The position numbers were made by a program, and so were the translations under genes. Below the pieces are notes generated by a model, which was not told where the DNA came from, searched no databases, and saw only the letters and a list, made by a program, of their open reading frames with translations. From positions 63,071,804-63,135,803 of the forward strand of contig OZ038479.1 in assembly GCA_964036315.1 (NCBI GenBank): a stretch of DNA of 64,000 bases. Reading direction: 5' to 3'. The stretch comes from Acanthosepion esculentum. Lineage: Eukaryota; Mollusca; Cephalopoda; Sepiida; Sepiidae. This document shows positions 1 to 9,775 of this stretch, in pieces. How positions within the stretch are numbered: the stretch's first letter is position 1; each line of letters starts with the position of its first letter.

Positions 1-2226
1 TTTCAATTGAAAAGGAAGAAAACATGAAAATATTGCATATTTTTATATTTTTCAATTGAAAATGAAGAAAACAAACTAAAATATTGCATATTTTGATATT
101 TTTCTATAGAAAAGGAAGAAAACAAATGAAAATATTGCATATTTTGCTCTTTTTCAATTGAAAAGTTAAAAAACAAATGAAAATATTGCATATTTTGATA
201 TTTTTCAATTGAAAAGGAAGAAAACAAACTAAAATATTGCATATTTTGATATTTTTCGATAGAAAAGGCGGAAAACAAATGAAAATATTGCATATTTCAA
301 TCTTTTTCAATAGAAAAGGAATAAAACAAATGAAAATATTGCATATTTTGAAATTTTTCAATTGAAAAGGGAGAAAACAAATGAAAATATTGCATATTTT
401 GATATTTGTCAATAGCAAAGGAGGAAAACAAATGAAAATATTGCATATTTTGATATTTTTCAATAGAAAAGGACTAAAATAAATGAAAATATTGCATATA
501 TTGATATTTTTCAATTGAAAAGGAAGAAAACAAATGAAAATATTGCATATTTTGATATTTTTCAATTGAAAAGGAAGAAAACAAAAAAAAATATTGCATA
601 TTTTGATATTTTTCAATTGAAAAGGAAGAAAACAAATGAAAATATTGCATATTTTGATATTTTTCAATAGAAAAGGAAGAAAACAATTGAAAATATTGCA
701 TATTTTGAAATTTTTCAATTGAAAAGGGAGAAAACAAATGAAAATATTGCATATTTTGATATTTTTCAATTGAAAAGGAAGAAAACATGAAAATATTGCA
801 TATTTTGATATTTTTCAATTGAAAAGGGTAGAAAACAAATGAAAATATTGCATATTTTGATATTTTTCAATAGCAAAGGAGGAAAACAAATGAAAATATG
901 GCATATTTTGATATTTTCCAATTGAAAAGGAAGAAAACAAATGAAAATATTGCATATTTTGATATTTTTCATTTGAAAAGGAAGAAAACAAATGAAAATA
1001 TTGCATATTTTGATATTTTTCAATTGTAAAGGAAGAAAACAAAAAAAAATATTGCATATTTTGATATTTTTCTATAGAAAAGGAAGAAAACAAATGAAAA
1101 TATTGCATATTTTGATATTTTTCAATAGTCAAGGAAGAAAACAAATGGAAATATTGCATATTTTGATATTTTTCAAAAGAAAAGGGAGAAACAAATGAAA
1201 ATATTGCATATTTTGATATTTTTCAATAGAAAAGGAAGAAAACAAAAGAAAATATTGCATATTTTGATATTTTTCAATAGAAAAGGAAGAAAACAAACTA
1301 AAATATTGCATATTTTGATATTTTTCAATAGAAAAGTAAGAAAACAAATGAAAATATTGCAGATTTTGAAATTTTTCAATAGAAAAGCAAGAAAACAAAT
1401 GAAAATATTGCATATTTTGATATTTTTCAATAGAAAAGGAAGAAAACAAATGAAAATATTGCATATTTTGATATTTTTCAATTGAAAAGGAAGAAAACAA
1501 ATGAAAACATTGCATATTTTGATATTTTTCAATAGAAAAGGAAGAAAACAAATGAAAATATTGCATATTTTGATATTTTTCAATTGAAAAGGAAGAAAAC
1601 AAATGAAAAGATTGCATATTTTGATATTTTTCAATTGAAAAGGAAGAAAACAAAAAAAAATATTGCATATTTTGATATTTTTCAATTGAAAAGGAAGAAA
1701 ACAAATGAAAATATTGCATATTTTGATATTTTACAATAGAAAAGGAAGAAAACAATTGAAAATATTGCATATTTTGAAATTTTTCAATTGAAAAGGGAGA
1801 AAAAAATGAAAATATTGCATATTTTGATATTTTTCAATTGAAAAGGAAGAAAACATGAAAATATTGCATATTTTTATATTTTTCAATTGAAAAGGAAGAA
1901 AACAAAGTAAAATATTGCATATTTTGATATTTTTCTATAGAAAAGGAAGAAAACAAATGAAAATATTGCATATTTTGATATTTTTCAATTGAAAAATTAA
2001 AAAACAAATGAAAATATTGCATATATTGATATTTTTCAATTGAAAAGGAAGAAAACAAACTAAAATATTGCATATTTTGATATTTTTCAATAGAAAAGGC
2101 GAAAAACAAATGAAAATATTGCATATTTCAATCTTTTTCAATAGAAAAGGAAGAAAACAATTGAAAATATTGCATATTTTGAAATTTTTCAATTGAAAAG
2201 GGAGAAAACAAATGAAAATATTGCAT
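1..2226. repeat. Higher-order repeat in L1, period about 1831 bp
   Basis: Positions 1-395 recur at 1832-2226. The shared private variants are a shortened monomer with 'aacatgaaaa' at 21 and 1852, 'ttctatagaaaagg' just after it, and the unusual 'catatttcaatcttttt' at 291 and 2122, all at an offset of 1831 bp. The period is close to 36 monomers of 51 bp less a few bases. The copies diverge after about 395/2226, so less than two periods are visible. Confidence 0.8.
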
Positions 2227-5200
2227 GTTTTGATATTTTTCAATTGAAAAGGAAGAAAACATGAAGATATTGTATATTTTGATATTTTTCAATTGAAAAG
2301 GAAGAAAACAAACTAAAATATTGCATATGTTGATATTTTTCTATAGAAAAGGTAGAAAACAAATGAAAATATTGCATATTTTGATATTTTTCAATTGAAA
2401 AGGAAGAAACCAAATAAAAATATTGCATATTTTCATATTTTTCAATTGAAAAGGAAGAAAACAAATGAAAATATTGCATGTTTTGATATTTTCCAATTGA
2501 AAAGCAAGAAAACAAATGAAAATATTGCATATTTTGATATTTTCCAAAAGAAAAGGCGGAAAACAAATGAAAATATTGCATATTTTAATATTTTTCAATA
2601 GAAAAGGAAGAAAACAAATGAAAATATTGTATATTTTGATCCTTTTCAAATGAAAATACTGAATATAAGTGAAAATATTGCATATTTTGATCTTTTTCAA
2701 TTGAGAAGTTAGAAAACAAATGAAAATATTGCATATTTTGATGTTTTTAAATTGAAAAGGAAGAAAACAAATAAAAATATTGTATATTTTAATATTTTTC
2801 AATTGAAAAGGACGAAAACAAATGAAAATATTGCATATTTTGATATTTTTCAATTGAAAAGGAAGAAAAGAAATAAAAATATTGCATATTTTGATATTTT
2901 TCAATTGAAAAGGAAGAAAACAAATGAAAATATTGCCTATTTTGATATTTTTCAATAGAAAAGGAAGAAAACAAATTCAAATATTGCATATTTTGAAATT
3001 TTTCAATAGAAAAAGGTAAACAAATGAATCTTGCATATTTTGATATTTTGCAATAGAAAAGTAAGAAAACAAATGAAAATATTGCATATTTTGATCTTTT
3101 TCAATTGAAATGGAAGAAAACAAATGAAAATATTGCATATTTTGATTTTTTTCAATAGAAAAGGAAGAAAACAAATGAAAATATTGTGTATTTTGATCCT
3201 TTTCAAATGAAAATGCTGAATACAAATGAAAATATTGCATATTTTGATATCTTTCAATTGAAAAGGAAGAAAAAAATGAAAATATTGCATATTTGGATAT
3301 TTTTCAATAGAAAAAAAAGGAAAACAAATGAAAATATTGCATATTTTGATATTTTTCAAAAGAAAATTCTGAAAACAAATGAAAATATTGCATATGTTGA
3401 TATTTGACAATTGAAAAGGAAGAAAACAAATGAAAATATTGCGTATTTTGATATTTTTCAATTAAAAGTTTAGAAAAGAAATTAAAATATTGCATATTTT
3501 GATGTTTTTCAATTGAAAAGATAGAAAACAAATAAAAATATTGCATATTTTGATATTTTTCAATTGAAAAGTAAGTAAACAAATGAAAATATTGCAGGTT
3601 TTGATATTCTTCAATAGAAAAGGAAGAAAACAAACGAAAATATTGCATATTTTGATATTTTTCAATAGAAAAGGAACAAAACAAATGAAAATATTGCATA
3701 TTTTGATATTTTTCAATTGAAAAGGAAGAAAACAAATGAAAATATTGCATATTTTCATATTTTTCAATTGAAAAGGAAGAAAACAAATGAAAATATTGCA
3801 TATTTTGATATTTTCCAATTGAAAAGAAATGAAAATATTGCATATTTTGATATTTTGCAAAAGAAAAGGCGGAAAACAAATTAAAATATTGCATATTTTG
3901 ATATTTTTCAAAAGAAAAGGAAGAAAACAAATGAAAATATTGTATATTTTGAACCTTTTCAAATGAAAATGCTGAATATAAGTGAAAATATTGCATATTT
4001 TGATCTTTTTCAATTGAAAAGTTAGAAAACAAATGAAAATATTGCATGTTTTGATCTTTTTCAATTGAAAAGGAAGAAAACAAATAAAAATATTGCATAT
4101 TTTCGTATTTTTCAATTGAAAAGGAAGAAAACAAATGAAAATATTGCATGTTTTTATATTTTACAATAGAAAAGGAAGAAAACAAATGAAAATATTGCAT
4201 ATTTTGATTTTTTTCAATAGAAAAGGAAGAAAACAAATGAAAATATTGTGTATTTTGATCCTTTTCAAATGAAAATGCTGAATACAAATGAAAATATTGC
4301 ATATTTTGATCTTTTTCAATTGAAAAGTAAGAAAACAAATGAAAATATTGCATATTTTGATATCTTTCAATTGAAAAGGAAGAAAACAAATGAAAATATT
4401 GTATATTTTGATATTTTTCAATAGAAAAGGAGGAAAACAAATGAAAATATTGCATATATTGATATTTTTAAAAGAAAATTCTGAAAACAAATGAAAATAT
4501 TGCATATTTTGATATTTTACAATTGAAAAGGAAGAAAGCAAATGAAAATATTGCATATTTTGATATTTTTCAATTAAAAAGTTTAGAAAAGAAATTAAAA
4601 TATTGCATATTTTCATGTTTTTCAATTGAAAAGGAAGAAAACAAATAAAAATATTGCATATTTTGATATTTTTCAATTGAAAAGGAAGTAAACAAATGAA
4701 AATATTGCAGGTTTTGATATTTTGCAATAGAAAAGGAAGAAAACAATTGAAAATATTGCATATTTTGATATTTTTCAATTGAAAAGTAAGAAAACAAATG
4801 AAAATATTGCATATTTTGATATTTTTCAATTGAAAAGGGAAGAAAACAAATGAAAATATAGTATATTTTGATATTTTGCAATAGAAAAGATTAGAAAAGA
4901 AATGAAAATATTGCATATTTTGATATTTTTCAATTGAAAAGGAAGAAAACAAATAAAAATATTGCATATTTTCATATTTTTCAATTGAAAAGGAAGTAAA
5001 CAAATAAAAATATTGCATATTTTCATATTTTTCAGTTGAAAAGGAATAAAACAAATGAAAATATTGCATATTTTGATATTTTTCAATAGAAAAGGAAGAA
5101 AACAAATGAAAATATTGCATATTTTGACATTTTTCAATAGAAAAGGAAGAAAAGAAATTAAAATATTGCATATTTTGATATTTTTCAATTGAAATGTTAG

Positions 5201-6960
5201 AAAACTAAGAATATATGGCATATTTTGACATTTTTCAATTGAAAAGGAAGAAAACAAATGAAAATATTGCATATTTTGATCTTTTTCAATTGAAAAGGAA
5301 GAAAACAAATGAAAATATGGCATATTTTGATCTTTTTCAATTGAAAAGGAAGAAAACAAATGAAAATATTGCATATTTTGATATTTTTCAATTGAAAAGT
5401 TAGAAAACAAATGAAAATATTGCATATTTTAATATTTTTCAATTGAAAAGGAAGAAAACAAATGAAAATATTGCATATTTTCATATTTTTCAATTGTAAA
5501 TGAAGAAAACAAATGAAAATATTGGATATTTTTCAATAGAAAAGGAAGAAAGCATATGAAAATATTGCATATTTTGATATTTTTCAATTGAAAAGGAAGA
5601 AAACAAATGAAAATATTGCATATTTTGATATTTTTCAATAGAAAAGGAAGAAAACAAATGAAAATATTGCATAATTTCATATTTTTCAATTTAAAAGTTA
5701 GAAAACAAATGAAAATATTGTATATTTTTTTATCTTTTTCAAATGAAAAGGAAGAAAACAAATGAATATATTGCATATTTTGATATTTTTGAATTGACCG
5801 GTTAGAAAACAAATGATAATATTGTATATTTTGATATTTTTCAATTGAAAAGGAAGAAAACAAATGAAAATATTGCATATTTTGATATTTTTCAATAGCA
5901 AATGAGGAAAACAAATGAAAATATTGCATATTTTGATATTTTTCCATCTAAAAGGAAGAAAACAAATGAAAATATTGCATATTTTGATCTTTTACAAAAG
6001 AAAATTCTGAAAACAAATGAAAATATTGCATATTTTGATATTTTTCAATTGAAAAGTTAGAAAACAAATGAAAATATTGCATATTTTAATATTTTTCAAT
6101 TGAAAAGGAAGAAAACAAATGAAAATATTGCATATTTTCATATTTTTCAATTGAAAATGAAGAAAACAAATGAAAATATTGGATATTTTTCAATTGAAAA
6201 GGTAGAAAGCAAATGAAAATATTGCATATTTTGATATTTTTCAATTGAAAAGGAAGAAAACAAATGAAAATATTGCTTATTTTCATATTTTTCAATTTAA
6301 AAGTTAGAAAACAAATGAAAATATTGCATATTTTTTATCTTTTTCAAATGAAAAGGATGAAAACAAATGAAAATATTGTATATTTTGATATTTTTGAATT
6401 GACAAGTTAGAAAACAAATGAAAATATTTCATATTTTGATATTTTTCAATTGAAAAGGAAGAAAACAAATGAAAATATTGCATATTTTGATATTTTTCAA
6501 TAGAAAAGGTAGAAAACAAATGAAAATATTGCATATTTTCATATTTTTCTATTGAAAAGTTAGAAAACATATGAAAATATTGTATATTTTGATCTTTTTC
6601 AAAATAAAATTCTGAAAACAAATTAAAATATTGTATATTTTGATATTTTTCAATAGAAAAGGAAGAAAACAAATGAAAATATTCCATATTTTGATATTTT
6701 TCAATTGAAAATTCTGAAAACAAATGAAAATGTTGCATATTTTGATATTTTTCAATTGAAAAGGAAGAAAACCCATGAAAATATTGCATATTTTGATATT
6801 TTTCAATAGAAAAGGAAGAAAACAAATGAAAATATTGCATATTTTGACATTTTTCATTTGAAAATTTAGAAAACAAATGAAAATATTGCATATTTTGATA
6901 TTTTTCAATTGAAAAGGAAGAAAACCAATGAAAATATTGCATATTCAATTGAAAAGGAAG
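1..6960. repeat. 51-bp monomeric AT-rich satellite, left array L1
   Basis: About 136 tandem copies of a 51-bp unit fill this interval. Each unit has three recognisable parts in order: aaaatattgcatattttg, then atatttttcaattg, then aaaaggaagaaaacaaatg. GC is about 20%. Variants are common: caatag for caattg, aaagttag or aaattctg for aaaggaag, and a 48-bp unit lacking three bases of 'acaaatg' (for example at 21, 786 and 1852). Because 51 is 17 codons, several frames on both strands stay open for tens to hundreds of codons; they encode only the 17-residue periodic translation of the satellite and I do not call them genes. The array continues beyond the left edge and is interrupted at its right end by an LTR retrotransposon. 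Confidence 0.97.
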
Positions 6961-7162
6961 TGTGAGACTACCCACCTCTGCAACTCGTTGCATAAAGATA
7001 TAGACCCCACGTCGTAGAATTTCTGTGCGGCGGATTGAGTGAGAGGCAGGCTCACAGGTAAAAGAAAAACACAACTACAAACTTGGGTAGGACGAAAAGA
7101 GGAGGGAAGGCGTCTGACCTTTTTGTGGATGACCGACTCCGGGCTGACTCTCGGCTGGCAAA

Positions 7163-7176
7163 AAGATATATATCTT
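7163..7176 (-). promoter_or_regulatory. Candidate LTR TATA element
   Basis: A perfect 14-bp palindrome aagatatatatctt lies in the LTR about 200 bp from its sense-strand 3' end. It is unchanged in all three copies (10601-10614 and 21825-21838). Its position would put U3 upstream, a start site roughly 25-30 bp downstream, and about 170 bp of R-U5. The role is inferred from position and sequence only; being palindromic, it gives no strand information. Confidence 0.45.
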
Positions 7177-7266
7177 AACTAACAATGTCCGGCTGCTAAT
7201 GAGTCGCTCTTCGATGTTACGTGCTCCGGCCTAAATCAACCATCCTCGAACCTAAACTAAGTCTAA

Positions 7267-7500
7267 CTAACTCCGTGGCCCAAGGCGCTCCCGTATATAT
7301 GCAGAATCCTCTTTCAGCATTTCCGGACAAGGGACACCCACGAATAAACCCATAACTTTTTCATGACCATTTCTCCCTTTGAAGAAAGTGGACATAAAAA
7401 TATTTCTTAGCCTAGCTGACTCCGATTCAGGGACATTAAATTCAAACCCTTTTAAGTTTTGACCAGATCCGGTCTTTTTCCTATCTTCGTATTTTGACAA
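7267..7500 (-). other. Open reading frame in U3 of LTR copy A, function unknown
   Basis: An open frame of 77 codons in the U3 part of the LTR on the element's sense strand. The first codon shown is TTG, with an in-frame stop (TAG) six codons upstream; the first ATG is internal, in a segment reading IFMSTFFKGR. The homologous frame is open in the solo LTR (21925-22152) and the corresponding stretch is open in the truncated copy B. Differences between copies mostly change residues (for example Y-E-D-R versus Y-N-D-R, and K-G-R versus K-E-R), so there is no sign of purifying selection. I recognise no domain. It may be a chance open frame preserved by the youth of the copies. Confidence 0.25.
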
Positions 7501-7620
7501 GTACTTAACACTTATCTACCCTTTTGGCCATATGTCCAAAACATGTTTTTATCTAGATTCCTAATCTAATCATTTGGTCTTGAAGTTTGATGCCCAGGTC
7601 AAATCTAACTAATCTTCTCG

Positions 7621-7717
7621 CACATATGTGTGCGCGCGCACGCACACACAGATGTGGGGGTATATATATACACGCACACAGATGTGCAGGCACACACACA
7701 CACGCGTGCGCATATAT
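7621..7717. repeat. Alternating purine-pyrimidine tract in LTR A
   Basis: A stretch of CA, CG and TA dinucleotides (tgtgcgcgcgcacgcacaca, tatatatatacacgcacaca, cacacacacacacgcgtgcg) interrupted by two 'agatgtg' words. It lies about 20 bp inside the sense-strand 5' end of the LTR. The solo LTR has the same architecture at 22262-22362 with different repeat counts, as expected of microsatellite slippage. Such tracts can adopt Z-DNA. Confidence 0.8.
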
Positions 7718-7735
7718 CCAACTCATAGTGTCACA

Positions 7736-7749
7736 CACCTCCCCCAATC
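7736..7749 (-). promoter_or_regulatory. Polypurine tract (plus-strand primer site)
   Basis: On the minus strand the sequence immediately before the 3' LTR reads GATTGGGGGAGGTG and is followed at once by the LTR terminus TGTGACAC. A G-rich purine run abutting the 3' LTR is where LTR elements prime second-strand synthesis. It fixes the element's orientation as minus. Confidence 0.75.
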
Positions 7750-8410
7750 ATCTTTGTCATTTATTTCATAAATTACACAAAGAATTCAACAACAATGAGA
7801 CACTATGCATCTCCCCCTGCACATTATGACCCTGCTCGGGCGTCCCCGAAGAGAATACAATAATGTACAGGTCACAAAAACAAATTACCACAGAATTTAC
7901 AATAATTATCGCCACTCATCAGAGGTGGACAACAGGTTTCAACAATACAATATGAGACTATGTATTCTCGGCCGAGGAGAAAACAAAATAAAAATATACA
8001 ACACACACACAAAAAAAAAATATATATATACAGACAACAACAACCGAAATTACAAGAATTTCAAAGGGTTTCGCTCATCCCCTAACAAAATAAAACAACG
8101 GCATAGCCAACACTGCACTGGGGTGGTTGGGATCATCCACCCCTTACAACACTAACATACATATAAGGAGAGAGGAAGAAAAAAATTGTTGGTTTCAGTC
8201 CTTCCACTTTGCTTTCCTGTGAACAATTTTGAGGGGCTCCTGACTCATTCCTATCCAGGAGGACTTTTCGATTCACCTCCAACATCATTCAATTTTTCAA
8301 CATTTCGCCCCCCCCCCCTAAACAAAGACAGGGGAATTTTAACCACCCCTATCCAAATATTCAGGAGTATTTTTCGGCTTATCTCCCCTTTTCCTTACGA
8401 CGTGGGAACA
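7750..8410 (-). other. Internal 3' region of the element, no gene recognised
   Basis: About 660 bp between the PPT and the next open frame. I see no convincing coding sequence. It contains AT-rich simple sequence (a CA run, A9 and TA repeats near 8003-8030), an uninterrupted C11 at 8308-8318, and an AATAAA motif on the sense strand at about 7765, just upstream of the PPT. Base composition is far less AT-rich than the satellite. It may be 3' untranslated sequence or an eroded gene. Confidence 0.55.
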
Positions 8411-8602
8411 TCATAATTTCCGCAGTTCTTTTGGTGTTGTAACAGGAATAATGTTTTTGGAAAGCATTGTGGAATTCACTCCTCCACCAGGGATCTTCAC
8501 TACCCCCTGTACAAAACCACAAACTCTCTCCCTGTGTTTACTGGGTATGTCAACATGACTGACTTCCCAGCCATCCATCACACCATCTACATACAATAAC
8601 AC
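8411..8602 (-). CDS. Small unrecognised ORF inside the element
   Basis: An open frame of 63 codons whose first codon in the open stretch is GTG; an internal ATG begins M-D-G-W-E-V. The C-terminal part reads VVKIPGGGVNSTMLSKNIIP and ends in K-E-L-R-K-L before the stop. Composition is protein-like rather than low complexity, but I recognise no domain. Just upstream on the sense strand is a long pyrimidine-rich tract ending in tgtag, which resembles a 3' splice acceptor, so this could be an exon or a fragment of an eroded 3' gene. A chance frame is equally possible. Confidence 0.25.
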   Translation of the reverse strand: MLLYVDGVMDGWEVSHVDIPSKHRERVCGFVQGVVKIPGGGVNSTMLSKNIIPVTTPKELRKL

Positions 8603-8670
8603 AAAAAAAAAGAAGAGAAAAAAAAAATATTCACCTTCAATGGTTAAGCTTGGCGAGTTTTGGCCTTTTA

Positions 8671-8690
8671 TTTTTTTTTTTTTTTTTTTT
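8671..8690. repeat. T20 homopolymer (A20 on the element's sense strand)
   Basis: Twenty uninterrupted T on the plus strand. On the sense strand this is an A20 run starting within the stop codon region of the ORF at 8946-8689, and followed by taaaagg. It could be simple slippage or the scar of a polyadenylated cDNA end. Confidence 0.85.
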
Positions 8691-8946
8691 AGTCATTCAT
8701 TTTTATGACGCCAAGTTGAAGCGGCTTTGTAAGTGGTGACTCCACTGAGCATGCAGTGTCCGATTGGTCCATAATTGGGAAAACTATACTGTCTTTTGTT
8801 TCCTTGGTCCCTGCTATCCTGACTGACATTCCATCTTGGTCACTATGTCTCTTTTCTGGCATATTTCTAATCCTACATCTTATCAACCACTGCCTTCCCC
8901 GGATTATCAATATCACTACAATTACAATTACGACTATGACACACAC
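8689..8946 (-). CDS. Small ORF with a hydrophobic segment, possible membrane-anchor remnant
   Basis: An open frame of 85 codons beginning just after the gag stop, in a different frame. Its first codon is GTG; the first ATG is about 28 residues in. Residues about 2-15 are nearly all V and I (VIVVIVIVVILII), followed by a basic stretch (RGRQWLIRCRIRN) and then a polar tail ending L-G-V-I-K-M-N-D. A hydrophobic run then a basic stop-transfer stretch then a polar tail is the layout of a membrane anchor with a cytoplasmic tail, as at the C-terminus of an envelope-like protein. The hydrophobic run is encoded by repetitive gta/att codons, so it may be chance low complexity. No signal peptide or surface domain is present. 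Confidence 0.3.
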   Translation of the reverse strand: MCVIVVIVIVVILIIRGRQWLIRCRIRNMPEKRHSDQDGMSVRIAGTKETKDSIVFPIMDQSDTACSVESPLTKPLQLGVIKMND

Positions 8947-8948
8947 AC

Positions 8949-9775
8949 CTAGTGACGAAACCTCCTACCTCCGGATGCACCCTCCTTTCTGGGGCACTCC
9001 CTCCGTATGTGACCCAGCTGTCCGCACTCCCAACACCCCGGTTGTCTTGGGTCAGGGAGTGGCCTTCTCCAGCCCCTTTCATGGGGGTGGTCTCTCCAAC
9101 GATAGCCCGAATGGCCACGCTCCCACTGATCCCAAGCAACAGGAGGAGTCTCTGTCCACCCCGTTCTCGTATCTCTTGACCATCCCTTTTCTTCTCCCCT
9201 CCCCTGGGTGGCTGTGAGCCTATTATAGAGCCTAAGACTCTTTCCTGCTGTTGCAAACGCCTCCGCAAGTCAGGCTGGGGCCGCCCTTGCTGTGTCTTCT
9301 CTTACGAACGTATTTTCTATAGCGTCCGTGTAGTGCTCAGCTAGCTGCGCCTGCACCGCCTCCCCATCACGTTGAACAGCGTCTTTGTATGCAACCTTAG
9401 CTAATCCTAAAACTCTACTTGCTAGTTCCGAGAGAGTTTCTCCTTCCCTTTGCTTAATCTTAATCTAGCAGCATCAGTCGCACTAGTATAATCACTGTAC
9501 TGGTTCATCAGCTGTTCTAAAAGGTCTCCCCAGTTACTTTCAGGATTATCATCTAAATATAATCCTATGTACTCCGATACCACCCCGTCCGAATAGTCAT
9601 AAGCCAGATTCACCAACTCTGTCTGTGTAAGTTGGTAAATTCTAGCCATTTTCTTCAGAGCTTCTACCCAGGCCGGAAACGCACAGGCTTTTCCCGTGAA
9701 TATAGGGATCTTGGAACCACTTGCGGCTACCTTAAAAATAGAGCGCGATGGGACATCTATATCTATCCTATCCAT
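8949..9775 (-). pseudogene. gag-like gene of the LTR retrotransposon, broken by one frameshift and one in-frame stop
   Basis: Gag forms the particle that packages the element's RNA. The frame starts at an ATG (9775) about 620 bp after the PBS. It has a capsid-like N-terminal part (FTGKACAFPAWVEALKKMAR, later WGDLLEQLMNQYSDY) followed by A-A-R-L-R-L-S-K. This frame stops at 9422-9424. The homologous continuation (KQREGETLSELASRVL, resembling the major homology region) lies in another frame, so a single-base shift occurred near 9445-9465. The second frame meets TGA at 9270-9272, then continues through an R/G/D-rich stretch to a CCHC zinc knuckle at 9035-8991 (CWECGQLGHIRRECP, spacing CX2CX4HX4C) and a final TAG at 8949-8951. 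I see no slippery heptamer at the shift, and it falls inside the capsid, so it looks like mutational decay rather than programmed frameshifting. Domain identity is strong; clade assignment is not. Confidence 0.82.

Larger units (their letters stand above)
6961..7735 (-). repeat. 3' LTR (copy A), complete, 775 bp
   Basis: It starts TGTGAGACTACCC and ends GTGTCACA on the plus strand, giving 5-bp inverted termini (TGTGA/TCACA) with the usual TG...CA ends. Nearly all of it is shared with 10399-10930 and 21623-22382. Satellite (gaaaaggaag) abuts the left edge directly and the PPT abuts the right edge. By eye it differs from copy B at about 17 positions plus indels over the shared 532 bp, whereas B and C differ at about two. 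It contains a U3 open frame, a TATA-like palindrome and an alternating purine-pyrimidine tract. Confidence 0.92.

Noticed and set aside
3304..5171. Long minus-strand frames (383 and 336 codons) as genes
   Set aside because: They are 17-residue periodic translations of the 51-bp unit, overlap other open frames on the same bases, and end wherever an odd-length indel occurs.
7587..7829. Plus-strand frame with H/T/A/C-rich product across the LTR edge
   Set aside because: It is a translation of the CA/CG microsatellite, antisense to the element and spanning the LTR boundary.
7736..8690. Reverse transcriptase, RNase H or integrase remnants
   Set aside because: I looked for YxDD-type, HHCC and DDE-type patterns in the readable frames and found none; the space is also too short.
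8756..9217. Plus-strand frame of 153 codons opposite gag
   Set aside because: It is antisense to the gag region that holds the CCHC motif; the minus-strand reading has recognisable domains and this one has none.
8873..9268. 131-codon minus-strand frame overlapping the end of gag
   Set aside because: It is out of frame with the zinc knuckle, which is read in another frame; its product has no recognisable motif.
9440..9470. Programmed -1 frameshift in gag
   Set aside because: No X XXY YYZ heptamer lies in the zero frame at the shift, and the shift is inside the capsid, not at a gag-pol junction.
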